Positions 9,306 to 18,040 of a stretch of 64,000 bases of DNA are shown here, one piece after another; position 1 is the stretch's first letter, and every line of letters begins with the position of its first letter. Where the stretch lies: NCBI GenBank assembly GCA_963770375.1, contig CAVYPM010000012.1, forward strand, positions 88,365 through 152,364, read 5' to 3'. The notes beneath the pieces were generated by a model. It saw only the letters and a list, made by a program, of their open reading frames with translations. It was not told where the DNA came from and made no database searches. Origin of the DNA: DASVBE01 sp963770375. Its GTDB lineage: Bacteria > Actinomycetota > Actinomycetes > Streptosporangiales > Streptosporangiaceae. The position numbers and the translations under genes are program-made.

Positions 9306-9998
9306 CTACCAGCCGGCGGGCGGGCCTGACGGGCCGCGCTGGCGCCGGTTGGTCTCGTAGCGGACGCTCAGCACGTGGTGACGGCCGGCCGCTTCGGCCA
9401 GGTCAGGGTCGCCGGCCTCGATCGCGTTGATCAGCCAGTGGTGCTCCGACCAGGCCGCCGGGGTCTGCAGCGGGGCGCTCTGCCGGAGCAGCCACTGGCC
9501 CCTCCTGACCATCGGGATCGCGAGCCCGATCAGATAGGTGTTGCCGGTCATCTCGAAGATCAGCGAGTGCAGCTCGGTGTGCAGCAGGGACAGTGCATCG
9601 AGGTCGTAGCCCTCAGCCGAGGACTCCACCAGGGCCAGGATGGCCCGCATGCGCTCGAGGTGGCTGCGGTCCGGCGAGCTGGCCGCGAGCCGGGCGCCGA
9701 GCGGCTCCAGGGCCAGCCGGACCTCGAACAGGTCGGCCGCCTGGGCCGAGGACAGGGTCGCCACGAAGGCCCCGCGACGGGCCGTGACGTCGAGGAACCC
9801 CTCCCCCTCGAGCAGCCGGATGGCCTCCCTGATCGGGTTCCGCGACACGCCGAGCTGCTCGGCCAGCCGGTCCTCGGTCAGCCGCTCCCCCGGCCGCAGC
9901 GTCCCGTCAAGGATGAGCCTGCGCAGCTCGGTCGCGACGAGATCGCGGAGCGGTTGGTGAGACCGGCCGACGTTCCCCGCCTCGGTAATCGACGTCAT
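9306..9998 (-). CDS. GntR family regulator, FCD (FadR) subfamily
   Basis: A 230-residue transcription factor. The N-terminal winged helix spans about residues 16-80 and includes LRPGERLTEDRLAEQLGVSRNPIREAIRLLEGEGF, the classic GntR recognition region. The rest is an all-helical FCD ligand-binding domain with spaced histidines (HTELH, HHWLI, HHVL) that can bind a metal in this family. It sits between two diverging importer operons and most likely controls one or both, plus itself. ATG 9998 lies only nine bases after a TACAAT hexamer, so the mRNA may be leaderless. The ligand is unknown. Confidence 0.94.
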   Translation of the reverse strand: MTSITEAGNVGRSHQPLRDLVATELRRLILDGTLRPGERLTEDRLAEQLGVSRNPIREAIRLLEGEGFLDVTARRGAFVATLSSAQAADLFEVRLALEPLGARLAASSPDRSHLERMRAILALVESSAEGYDLDALSLLHTELHSLIFEMTGNTYLIGLAIPMVRRGQWLLRQSAPLQTPAAWSEHHWLINAIEAGDPDLAEAAGRHHVLSVRYETNRRQRGPSGPPAGW

Positions 9999-10006
9999 GG
10001 TCGTTT

Positions 10007-10020
10007 ATTGTATGCAAATG
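10007..10020 (-). promoter_or_regulatory. Probable leaderless promoter and operator of the GntR gene
   Basis: TACAAT on the minus strand (10012-10007) is a good -10 hexamer ending nine bases before the ATG at 9998, the spacing typical of leaderless actinobacterial transcripts. It overlaps a near-palindrome TTGTATGCAA (10008-10017). This resembles the GTATAC site at 9062, and both are followed by GCAAATG. Autoregulation is the simplest reading. No convincing -35 is seen. Confidence 0.4.
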
Positions 10021-10021
10021 T

Positions 10022-10041
10022 GAGTTCCCGCGCGGGAACTC
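10022..10041. promoter_or_regulatory. Perfect 20-bp palindrome upstream of the GntR gene
   Basis: GAGTTCCCGCGCGGGAACTC equals its own reverse complement over all 20 bases. It begins two bases upstream of the GntR promoter/operator and lies between the two diverging operons. It has no T-tract and no transcript ends here, so a protein-binding site is more likely than a terminator. Confidence 0.5.
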
Positions 10042-10141
10042 GCGCTGCGCGGGGTGAGCGGCACCCCCAGTCTGGCGTGCCCGCAGCCAGCATGCGGTGA
10101 CCTCGGCAGATATCAATTGCACTGCTAGCAGGGCAAATCTC

Positions 10142-10170
10142 TTGACGCACGACTGTCACTTAGTTAGCTT
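10142..10170 (+). promoter_or_regulatory. Candidate promoter of the plus-strand importer operon
   Basis: TTGACG (10142-10147) and TAGCTT (10165-10170) are separated by 17 bases. They lie in the AT-richer part of the 344-base gap upstream of the binding-protein gene at 10343. The resulting leader would be about 165 bases. A second TTGACA at 10201 has no partner hexamer. No riboswitch-like fold was recognised in the leader. Confidence 0.35.
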
Positions 10171-10342
10171 TCCTATCAACCGATTCGATATACAGGGCCC
10201 TTGACAACGCGTTCGTAAGCCACGGCTCTCCGGGCCGCGGCTGAGCATGGCTGCCTGCGCCGGCTTCCGGGCGGCGAGAGAACCGCCGGGACGGCGGCAG
10301 GCGGCCCGACCTGGCGTCACTCACAGCAGAACGGGAACGATC

Positions 10343-11998
10343 ATGGGCGATTCAGGCAACCCCGGCATGCCCGCATCACGGCTCAGCCGGCGGACCTTCC
10401 TGGGCGGCGCGGCCGCGGTCGGCGCCTTCGGGATCACCGGCGGAGCGCTGGCCGGCTGCGCGGAGGGCTCTAGCCCGTCCTCGTCCGGGGGCGGCGGCTC
10501 GTCTGGCCCGGCGGCCGCGGCGATATCCGTCGGCGTGTTCCAGAACCCGGACTCGCTGGACCCGGGCCAGACCGGCCTGATCACCGTGGCGCAGGTCCTG
10601 AGCACGATCTTCGACACGCTGATCTGGAAGTTCCCGAACGACCCGAAGTACTACCCGGGCCTGGCCGAGAGCTACACGGTCTCCCCCGACGCCAAGACCT
10701 ACACGTTCAAGCTGCGCAAGGGCGTCACGTTCCACGACGGCACCGCGTTCGACGCGAACGCGGTCAAGGCCACCTTCGACCACATCGTGGACCCGAAGAC
10801 CAAGTCGCTGTCGGCCATCGGCGCGCTGGGCCCGTACCAGGAGACCAAGGTCGTCGACAAGTACACCGCGCAGGTGGTGTTCTCCGCGGCCAACGCCGCG
10901 TTCGTGAACGAGATGTGCCAGCTGACCATGGCCATCTCCTCGCCGGCCGCGCTGAAGAAGTACGGCAGCGGCTACAACCAGCACCCGGTCGGCACCGGGC
11001 CGTTCGTGTTCAAGCAGTTCATCAACAACGACCGCGTGGTCGTGACCAGGAACCCGGACTACAACTGGGCGCCCACCCCGCTGGGCAGCGGGCCCGCGAA
11101 GCTCAGCCAGATCACGTTCCGGATCCTGCCCGACCCGTCCTCGCAGGCCAACGCGCTGACCACGGGCGAGATCCAGATCGCGCAGAACCTGAACCCGGGC
11201 GACGTCCAGTCCGCGGTCAGCGCGGGCAAGAAGAAGCTCACCGCGCTGTCCACCGGCATGCCCTACTGCATCCTGGCCAACAACGCCAAGCCGCCCACCG
11301 ACGAGCTGGCGGTCCGGCAGGCCATCGAGTTCTCGGTCAACACCAAGGCCATCATCGACACCCTGTTCAAGGGCCTGTACACGCCGGCCACCAGCGTGCT
11401 CACCCCGACCACGCAGGGCTACAACACTGACCAGGTGCTCTACAAGTTCGACCCGGCCCGGGCCGCGCACCTGCTGGACGGGGCGGGCTGGACGAAGTCC
11501 GGGAGCACCCGGTCCCGCAAGGGCCAGCCGCTGGAGCTGCAGTTCATCAACATCGCGAACTTCGGCTTCGACGGCATCTCCCAGCTGATGCAGGCCCAGC
11601 TGGCCGAGGTGGGCTTTAAGACCACGATCACCGACCAGGCCTTCCCGGCCGTGGGCACCACCTACAACCAGGGCAAGCACAACCTGGCCGACTGGTTCTA
11701 CTACGACGTGGACCCGTACCTGTACAACTCGGTGTTCACCAGCAAGCAGATCAAGGCCGGGTTCAACTGGTCGCACTACAGCAACCCGTCGGTGGACGCG
11801 GCCATCGCCAAGGCCAACGCCGACCCGAACACGGACTCGCGGACCCAGCGGTACGAGGCGATTACGCTGACCCTGGCCAAGTCCGCGAGCGTCATCCCGA
11901 TCTACAACCTGGAGAGCATCGTCGTGACCCAGCCGAACATCGCCGGCCTCAAGTTCTCCACGGTAGGCCAGCCGCTGTTCCACTCGGCCACGGCCTGA
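10343..11998 (+). CDS. Peptide-type ABC substrate-binding lipoprotein (SBP_bac_5)
   Basis: A 551-residue family-5 binding protein. The N-terminus has a Tat motif (SRRTFLGG, residues 15-22) and lipobox LAGC with Cys39, so it is exported folded and lipid-anchored. The binding domain starts with the PDSLDPGQTG segment and contains LAESYTVSPDAKTYTFKLRK and GTGPFVFKQF. ATG 10343 is chosen because the signal peptide begins there; the frame is open further upstream without coding character. It heads the plus-strand operon and is a paralogue of the binder encoded at 7286-8992. Confidence 0.94.
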   Translation: MGDSGNPGMPASRLSRRTFLGGAAAVGAFGITGGALAGCAEGSSPSSSGGGGSSGPAAAAISVGVFQNPDSLDPGQTGLITVAQVLSTIFDTLIWKFPNDPKYYPGLAESYTVSPDAKTYTFKLRKGVTFHDGTAFDANAVKATFDHIVDPKTKSLSAIGALGPYQETKVVDKYTAQVVFSAANAAFVNEMCQLTMAISSPAALKKYGSGYNQHPVGTGPFVFKQFINNDRVVVTRNPDYNWAPTPLGSGPAKLSQITFRILPDPSSQANALTTGEIQIAQNLNPGDVQSAVSAGKKKLTALSTGMPYCILANNAKPPTDELAVRQAIEFSVNTKAIIDTLFKGLYTPATSVLTPTTQGYNTDQVLYKFDPARAAHLLDGAGWTKSGSTRSRKGQPLELQFINIANFGFDGISQLMQAQLAEVGFKTTITDQAFPAVGTTYNQGKHNLADWFYYDVDPYLYNSVFTSKQIKAGFNWSHYSNPSVDAAIAKANADPNTDSRTQRYEAITLTLAKSASVIPIYNLESIVVTQPNIAGLKFSTVGQPLFHSATA

Positions 11999-12019
11999 CC
12001 GCCGGCGGCGCGGGCGCCC

Positions 12020-12952
12020 ATGCTGGTCTTCATCCTGCGGCGGCTGCTGGCCGCGATCCCGGTGCTGTTCGGGATCACGGTGCTGGTGTTCCTGATCCTG
12101 CACCTGATCCCTGGCGACCCGGCGCAGATCCTGCTGTTCGGCTCCGGGGCCACCCCGGAGCAGGTGGCCAACCTGGACAAGCAGCTCGGGCTGACCGGCT
12201 CGATCTTCTCCCAGTACGGCCATTACGTGGTGCAGCTGCTGCACGGGAACCTGGGTTACTCCTACGCGTCCCACGAAACGGTCCTGACGGAGATCAGCCA
12301 GCAGCTGCCGTACACCCTCAACCTGGCGCTGGGCGGGCTCGTGGTGGCCCTGGGCGTGGGCATCCCGCTGGGCATCGCCGCGGGCGTCCGGCCCGGCGGG
12401 GTGACCGACAAGGTCGCCACCGGGGTGGCCGTGCTCGGGGTCGCCATCCCCTACTTCTGGCTGGCGATCCTGCTCGTGCTGCTGTTCGCGGTGAAGCTGC
12501 GGCTGCTGCCGGCGCTGGGCACCGGGTCGGTGGACGCGCTGATCCTGCCGGCCATCGCGCTGGGCTGGGGGTTCGCGGCGATCATCGCCCGGCTGCTGCG
12601 GAACAACCTGATCGAGGTGTACCAGAGCCCGTACATGATCGTGGCCCGGGCCAAGGGCCTGTCCGAGTGGCGGCTGCTGTGGCATCACGCGCTGCGGAAC
12701 GCGATCTCCTCCACGGTCACGATCGTCGGGCTCCAGTTCGGCTACCTGCTGGCCGGCGCGGTAGCGATCGAGGTCATCTTCGGCCGGCCCGGGCTCGGCG
12801 CGTTCCTCGTCGCCCGGATCCAGCAGAAGGACGTGCCGTCCATCCAGGGCGTGGTGCTGTTCGTGGCGGTCGTCTACCTGATCGCGAACCTGCTGGTGGA
12901 CGTGATTCACGCGCTGCTCGACCCGCGCATCCGGCGGAGCTGGTCGCGGTGA
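12020..12952 (+). CDS. ABC transporter permease, DppB type
   Basis: A 310-residue permease with an N-terminal helix, the HLIPGDPAQILLFG motif, a periplasmic loop containing QLGLTGSIFSQYGHYV and a C-terminal membrane domain with the coupling loop RAKGLSEWRLLWHHALRN. It starts 21 bases after the binding-protein gene and overlaps the next permease by GTGA. It is closely similar in length and layout to the minus-strand DppB (6352-7284). Confidence 0.95.
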   Translation: MLVFILRRLLAAIPVLFGITVLVFLILHLIPGDPAQILLFGSGATPEQVANLDKQLGLTGSIFSQYGHYVVQLLHGNLGYSYASHETVLTEISQQLPYTLNLALGGLVVALGVGIPLGIAAGVRPGGVTDKVATGVAVLGVAIPYFWLAILLVLLFAVKLRLLPALGTGSVDALILPAIALGWGFAAIIARLLRNNLIEVYQSPYMIVARAKGLSEWRLLWHHALRNAISSTVTIVGLQFGYLLAGAVAIEVIFGRPGLGAFLVARIQQKDVPSIQGVVLFVAVVYLIANLLVDVIHALLDPRIRRSWSR

Positions 12953-13905
12953 CCGCGCCCGTCGCCTCGGCTGGTTCCGCGACCCGGACGCGGCTCGCGC
13001 CGCCGCGGAACCGGCCGGCCGTGCTGCGGGCCCGGTTCATGCTGGCGGCCCGCCGCGACCCGGTCGGCCTGGTCGCCACCATCTCCGCGGTGCTGATCGG
13101 GCTGATCGCGCTGGCCGCCCCGCTGCTGCCGCTTCCTGACCCGGCCGCGCTGGTCGGCACCGGCCAGCTGCACCCCAGCGCCGCGCACCTGTTCGGCACC
13201 GACCAGCTGGGCCGGGACGTGCTGTCGCGGACCGTCTACGGCGCCCGGCACACGCTGGTCACCGCGGTGCTGAGCACCGCGCTGGCGGCCGCGATCGGGA
13301 TCCCGCTCGGCGTGCTGGCCGGCTACCTGTACCGCTGGCAGTCCAGCGTGGTCATGCGGGTGATGGACATTCTGCTGGCGTTCCCCGGGCTGCTGCTGGC
13401 CCTGGTCATCGTGACGGTCCTGGGCCCGGGCGTGACCACGGTAGTGGTCGCGGTGGCCATCTCCTACATCCCGATCTTCGCCCGGGTGGCGTACGGGCCG
13501 ACCAAGTCGGTGCGGGCGCAGGACTACATCTCCGCGGCCAAGGTGGTGGGCTGCCGGCCGATGCGGATCGTCGGCCGGCACGTGCTGCCGGTGCTGTCCA
13601 GCGAGCTGATCGTGGTGATCAGCAGCGCGATCGGGTGGACCACGCTGCTCGCCGCCACGCTGGACTTCCTCGGCTTCGGCATCCGGCCGCCGTCCCCGGA
13701 CTGGGGCGCCGACCTGTCCGCCGGCGTGCAGTACCTCGGCCAGGCGTGGTGGATCTCCGCGGCGCCGGGCATCGCGATCACCGTGACGATCCTGATCGCC
13801 AACTACATGGGCGACTTCCTGGCCAGCATGACCGACCCGGCCCGGCTACAGCAGGACCGGGGCAAGATCAAGGACACGACCACACTCATCGCGGGAGAAG
13901 GCTGA
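12949..13905 (+). CDS. ABC transporter permease, DppC type
   Basis: A 318-residue permease. The start is GTG 12949, overlapping the TGA of the DppB-type gene; longer open frames upstream lie inside that gene. It has a cytosolic arginine-rich N-terminus, one membrane helix, the FGTDQLGRDVLSRTVYGAR hallmark and a BPD_transp_1 domain with AAKVVGCRPMRIVGRHVLP as the ATPase-coupling loop. It shares the hallmark segment nearly word for word with the minus-strand DppC. Its stop overlaps the ATG of the lactonase-like gene (TGATG). Confidence 0.95.
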   Translation: MTAPVASAGSATRTRLAPPRNRPAVLRARFMLAARRDPVGLVATISAVLIGLIALAAPLLPLPDPAALVGTGQLHPSAAHLFGTDQLGRDVLSRTVYGARHTLVTAVLSTALAAAIGIPLGVLAGYLYRWQSSVVMRVMDILLAFPGLLLALVIVTVLGPGVTTVVVAVAISYIPIFARVAYGPTKSVRAQDYISAAKVVGCRPMRIVGRHVLPVLSSELIVVISSAIGWTTLLAATLDFLGFGIRPPSPDWGADLSAGVQYLGQAWWISAAPGIAITVTILIANYMGDFLASMTDPARLQQDRGKIKDTTTLIAGEG

Positions 13906-14663
13906 TGGAGCTGTTCATACTGCCGCTGGGCGGATGCTGCTGCAATTACGAGGTCATCGCGCCCGGGGTGGCCGACGGCAAGCGGATCCACATCCCGGTC
14001 CCGGCCTGCCTGATCCGGCTCGACGACGGCAAGCTGGTCCTGGTCGACACCGGGATGAACCGGGTCCACATCAAGGACCCGGACTACACCTGGCGCGGCT
14101 CGCCGCTGGCCGACCTGCTGGTGCCGGACATGCGGCCGGAGGACAGCCTGCTGTTCCGGCTCGCCCAGCTGGACATCGCGCCGCAGGAAGTCGACTACGT
14201 GATCAACACGCACCTGCACTTCGACCACGCGGGCAACAACGACCTGCTCAAGGACGCCACGTTCTTCGTGCAGCGGGAGCACTACGAGTTCGCCCGGAAC
14301 ACGCCGGAGGTCTTCCCGCACCAGTACTGGAACCTGCCGCACCTGTCCTACGAGCTGGTCGACGGCCCGTCCCAGCTGTTCCCCGGGCTCGAGGTCATCC
14401 CCACCCCCGGGCACGCGCCCGCGCACCAGTCGGTGCTGCTCCGCCTGCCCGAGACCGGCAACATCGTGATCTGCGGCGACGCCGTGTACTGCCAGGAGAA
14501 CTACGACCACGACGCGTGGGGCGGCCAGGCCGACCCGGAAACCGCCAGGGTGAGCGCGCTGATGCTGCGCGACCGGGCCGCCCAGGAGAACGCCCAGATG
14601 ATCTACGGCCACGACCGGAACCAGGTCGCCACGCTGCGCTGGTCCACCCAGTCGTACAAGTAG
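13905..14663 (+). CDS. AHL-lactonase-like metallo-beta-lactamase fold hydrolase
   Basis: A 252-residue cytoplasmic hydrolase of the N-acyl homoserine lactonase (AiiA/AttM-like) branch of the metallo-beta-lactamase superfamily. The two-zinc site is complete: H103, H105, D107 and H108 in HLHFDH, H170 in PTPGHAPAH, D192 in CGDAVY and H236 in YGHDRN. An unusual CCC triplet is at residues 11-13. Its start overlaps the permease stop, so it is made together with the importer, and no signal peptide is seen. It probably opens a lactone or cleaves an ester or amide in the imported compound. True AHL activity is not proven. Confidence 0.9.
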   Translation: MELFILPLGGCCCNYEVIAPGVADGKRIHIPVPACLIRLDDGKLVLVDTGMNRVHIKDPDYTWRGSPLADLLVPDMRPEDSLLFRLAQLDIAPQEVDYVINTHLHFDHAGNNDLLKDATFFVQREHYEFARNTPEVFPHQYWNLPHLSYELVDGPSQLFPGLEVIPTPGHAPAHQSVLLRLPETGNIVICGDAVYCQENYDHDAWGGQADPETARVSALMLRDRAAQENAQMIYGHDRNQVATLRWSTQSYK

Positions 14664-14681
14664 CAGTAGGGAGAAGCTGAC

Positions 14682-15908
14682 GTGACCGACAGCGGACGCC
14701 CCGTCGTCATCCGCAACGTGACCCTCATCGACGGCACGGGAGCCGCGCCCGTGCCCGGCCAGGCGCTGATCGCCGAGGGGCGGCGGATCAGCTGGATCGG
14801 CCCGGACGGCTCGCTGCCCGCGGGCAGTGAAACGGGTGCAATCGACGGCGGCGGCGGGACCATCCTGCCCGGGCTGATCAACTGCCACGTGCACCTGGCC
14901 AACGACGGGTCGCCGGACCTGTTCGGCCAGGCGGCCAGGGACTCGGTGACCACCGCCGCGCTGCGCGGCTACCTGAACATGCAGGTCACGCTGGAGTCCG
15001 GGGTGACCTCGGTGCGGGACTGCGGCGCGGCCAACGGCATCGCGATCGACCTGGCCCGGGCGGTGGACGACGGGCTGGTGCCCGGGCCGCGGATCCGCGC
15101 CGCGGGGCGGGTCATCACGATGACCGGCGGGCACGGCCACTTCATCGGCCGGGAGGCGGACGGCCCGGACGGCGTGCGGGGGGCCACCCGGGCCGAGCTC
15201 AAGGCGGGCGCGCACTTCATCAAGGCGATGGCCACCGGCGGGGTGCTGACCCCCGGCGTCGTGCCCACCCAGACCGCACTGCAGCAGGACGAGCTTGAGC
15301 AGGTGGCCAGGGAGGCGCACAACGCCGGCAAGCGGGCGGCCTGCCACGCGATCGGCAACGAGGGCATCAAGAACGCGATCCGGGCCGGCATCGACTCCAT
15401 CGAGCACGGCTTCTACCTGGACGACGAGGCGCTCCAGCTGGCCATCGACCACGGCACCACGCTGGTGCCGACGCTGATCGCGGTGAACCAGATCGTGAAC
15501 AACGGCGACACCGGGCAGATCCCCGACTGGGTGGTGGAGAAGGCGAAGAGCGAGTCCGGCCACCACCAGACCAGCTTCGCCGCGGCGGTCAAGTCCGGGA
15601 TGCGGATCGCGGCCGGCACCGACGCGGGCACGCCGTTCAACCCGCACGGCTTCCTGCCGCAGGAGCTGGCCCTGATGGTGGAGTACGGCATCGACCCGCT
15701 GGCCGCGCTGGTCGCCGCGACCAGCAGCGCCGCGCGCAACCTGGGCCTGGACCCGGACGTCGGCACGCTCGAGGTGGGGCGGCTGGCGGACGTGATCGTG
15801 GTCGCCGGGGACCCGGTGGCGGACATCGCGGCGGTGGAAGCGACCCGGTTCGTGATGAAGGACGGCCAGGTGTACCGGAACGACCTCGGTGGCGGGCAGG
15901 CGGGCTGA
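14682..15908 (+). CDS. Amidohydrolase (imidazolonepropionase-like metal hydrolase)
   Basis: A 408-residue TIM-barrel amidohydrolase. Metal ligands are visible: the HVH pair at residues 69-71, a lysine in FIKAMATGG, histidines in ACHAIGNEG and SIEHGFY, and the aspartate in AAGTDAGTP. The C-terminus folds back into the small beta domain (LGTLEVGRLADVIVVAGDP). This subgroup includes peptidase-like and Xaa-Pro/N-acyl amino acid hydrolases. GTG 14682 follows AGGGAGAAG. Placed between permease and ATPase genes, it probably cleaves the imported substrate inside the cell. A broken relative lies at 61005. Confidence 0.92.
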   Translation: MTDSGRPVVIRNVTLIDGTGAAPVPGQALIAEGRRISWIGPDGSLPAGSETGAIDGGGGTILPGLINCHVHLANDGSPDLFGQAARDSVTTAALRGYLNMQVTLESGVTSVRDCGAANGIAIDLARAVDDGLVPGPRIRAAGRVITMTGGHGHFIGREADGPDGVRGATRAELKAGAHFIKAMATGGVLTPGVVPTQTALQQDELEQVAREAHNAGKRAACHAIGNEGIKNAIRAGIDSIEHGFYLDDEALQLAIDHGTTLVPTLIAVNQIVNNGDTGQIPDWVVEKAKSESGHHQTSFAAAVKSGMRIAAGTDAGTPFNPHGFLPQELALMVEYGIDPLAALVAATSSAARNLGLDPDVGTLEVGRLADVIVVAGDPVADIAAVEATRFVMKDGQVYRNDLGGGQAG

Positions 15909-16911
15909 CTTGGAAGTAATCCCGACGCTGGCGGTCAGCGACCTGACGGTCCGGTTCCGGACCCCGCACGCCACCGTGCACGCGGTGAACGGCGTCAGCT
16001 TTACCCTGGACCGGGGCCGGACCGCGGCAATCGTCGGGGAGTCAGGCTCGGGGAAGAGCGTGACCTGCCTCTCCTTGCTACGGTTGCTGCCCCGTTCGGC
16101 CCGGGTGACAGGGTCGGTCCGGCTGGATGGCCAGGAATTGCTGACTCTGGGTGAGTCGGACATCCGCCGGATCCGCGGCAAGGACATCGGGCTGGTGTAC
16201 CAGGACCCGATGGCCGCGCTGAACCCGGTCCGCACGATCGGCGCCCAGGTCTGCGAGCCGCTGCGGCTGCACCTGGGGCTGAGCAAGCGGGCGGCGCGGG
16301 AGCGGGCCGCGGAGCTGCTGGCCACGGTGGGCATCCCGGCGCCGGCCCGGCAGCTCGGGTCCTACCCGTACGAGTTCAGCGGCGGCATGCGGCAGCGGGT
16401 GGTCATCGCGATGGCGATCGCCTGCGAGCCGCGGGTGCTGCTGGCCGATGAGCCGACCACCGCGCTGGACGTGTCGGTGCAGGCGCAGATCCTCGAGCTG
16501 CTCAAGAAGCTGACCACCGAGATGGCGATCTCGCTGATCCTGATCAGCCACGACCTGAGCGTGGTAGCCGGGCTGGCCGACGACGTGATGGTCATGTACG
16601 GCGGCTACCTGGTCGAGCACGGCGAGGCGCTGGGCGTGTTCGAGCAGCCCCGGCACCCGTACACGGCGGGCCTGCTGGCCTCGATCCCGGACATGGCGCC
16701 GGACCCGGAGGCGGAGCTGATCGGCATCCCCGGCCAGCCGCCGGATATGCGGGCGCTGCCGTCCGGCTGCGTCTTCCGGCCGCGCTGCCCGCACGCGTTC
16801 GCGGCCTGCGAGGAGCGGCCGGCCCTGCAGGACCGAGGGCCCGCGCACCGCGCGGCCTGCTGGCTGGGGCCGGAGGTGAGCCTTGACCGGACCGGGCGCG
16901 GCGCCGCGTGA
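15889..16911 (+). CDS. ABC transporter ATPase, DppD type
   Basis: A 340-residue ATPase with Walker A GESGSGKS, signature FSGGMRQR, Walker B LLADEPTTALD, a switch histidine in LISHDLS and the oligopeptide-type C-terminal cysteine motif CVFRPRCPHAFAAC. The start is uncertain: GTG 15889 overlaps the amidohydrolase by 20 bases, while TTG 15910 lies just after its stop. Neither has a strong ribosome binding site; the conserved domain (LAVSDLTVRF) begins after both. It pairs with the DppF-type ATPase that follows. Confidence 0.94.
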   Translation: MAGRRADLEVIPTLAVSDLTVRFRTPHATVHAVNGVSFTLDRGRTAAIVGESGSGKSVTCLSLLRLLPRSARVTGSVRLDGQELLTLGESDIRRIRGKDIGLVYQDPMAALNPVRTIGAQVCEPLRLHLGLSKRAARERAAELLATVGIPAPARQLGSYPYEFSGGMRQRVVIAMAIACEPRVLLADEPTTALDVSVQAQILELLKKLTTEMAISLILISHDLSVVAGLADDVMVMYGGYLVEHGEALGVFEQPRHPYTAGLLASIPDMAPDPEAELIGIPGQPPDMRALPSGCVFRPRCPHAFAACEERPALQDRGPAHRAACWLGPEVSLDRTGRGAA

Positions 16912-17962
16912 GCCCACGGCCGGCTCGCCGGCCCCTGCCGCACCGCCGCTGCTGGAGATCAGCGACCTGCAGGTGCACTACCGTGCGCCGCGGCAGGCCG
17001 GGCTGCGGGCGGGCGTGGTCCGCGCGGTGGACGGGGTCACGCTGAGCGTGGCCCGCGGGGTCACCCTGGGCCTGGTCGGCGAGTCCGGCAGCGGGAAGAC
17101 CACGCTGGCCAAGAGCCTCGTCAAGCTGGAGCCGGTGACCGGCGGGGAGATCAGGTTCGGCGGGACCGAGATCGGCGGGCTGGCGGACCGGGCCTTCCTG
17201 CCGATGCGGCGGCGCATCCAGATGGTCTTCCAGGACTCGCTGAACTCCCTCAACCCGCGGTACACCGTGGTCCGCACGCTCCGTGAGCCCTTCGTGGTGC
17301 ACTCCCTGGCCGCCCGCGGCGAGCTGCGGGAGAAGGTGGCCGAGCTGATGCTGCGGGTGGGCCTGAGCCCGGAGATGATGGACGAGCCGGCGGTGCAGCT
17401 GTCCGGCGGGCAGCGGCAGCGGGTGAACATCGCCCGGGCGCTGGCCCCCGGGCCCGAGCTGATCATCGCCGACGAGCCGACCTCGGCGCTGGACGTGTCG
17501 GTGCAGGCCCAGATCCTCAACCTGCTGCTGGCGCTGCAGCGCGAGGTCGGGATGAGCTACCTGTTCATCAGCCACGACCTGGGCGTGATCCGCCGGGTGG
17601 CGTCCCACGTCGCGGTGATGTACCTGGGCAAGGTGGTGGAGACCGCGCCGCGCGCGGACATCTACCGCCAGCCGCTGCACCCGTACACCCGGGCGCTCAT
17701 GCAGGCGGCGCCGTACCCGGACCCGCGGGTGGAGCGGCAGCGTACCCAGGCGCCGATCCCCGGCGAGGTGCCCAGCGCCATGGACCCGCCACCGGGCTGC
17801 CGGTTCCATCCGCGCTGCCCGCTGGCCCGGCCGGTCTGCTCCGCGGAGGAACCCGCGCTGCGGCTGGTCACCGGCGGCCGCTGGTCGGCCTGCCACTTCG
17901 CGGAGGAACTCGCCGGACAGACCGGGGTAACCGGCCCGCCAGGCCCGGGCGCATCGGGCTAG
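16883..17962 (+). CDS. ABC transporter ATPase, DppF type
   Basis: A 359-residue ATPase with Walker A GESGSGKTT, signature LSGGQRQR, Walker B LIIADEPTSALD, LFISHDLG and the cysteine tail CRFHPRCPLARPVC. The start is TTG 16883, about six bases after GGAGG (16872-16876); the gene overlaps its DppD partner by 29 bases. This is the last gene of the plus-strand operon. The two separate ATPases here contrast with the fused one of the sister importer. Confidence 0.94.
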   Translation: MTGPGAAPREPTAGSPAPAAPPLLEISDLQVHYRAPRQAGLRAGVVRAVDGVTLSVARGVTLGLVGESGSGKTTLAKSLVKLEPVTGGEIRFGGTEIGGLADRAFLPMRRRIQMVFQDSLNSLNPRYTVVRTLREPFVVHSLAARGELREKVAELMLRVGLSPEMMDEPAVQLSGGQRQRVNIARALAPGPELIIADEPTSALDVSVQAQILNLLLALQREVGMSYLFISHDLGVIRRVASHVAVMYLGKVVETAPRADIYRQPLHPYTRALMQAAPYPDPRVERQRTQAPIPGEVPSAMDPPPGCRFHPRCPLARPVCSAEEPALRLVTGGRWSACHFAEELAGQTGVTGPPGPGASG

Positions 17963-18040
17963 GGACGGCGGCCATCCACGGTACTCTCGGCGGCGAAAAG
18001 CGGCGGCCCGGCTGGTTCGGGCGAGTGAGGAGTGACCAGC

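Noticed and set aside
10376..12910. 844-codon minus-strand open frame
   Set aside because: It is antisense to the binding-protein and permease genes and shows the same mirror-image composition; no start signal or domain.
13803..16334. 843-codon minus-strand open frame
   Set aside because: Antisense to permease, lactonase-like, amidohydrolase and ATPase genes; not protein-like.
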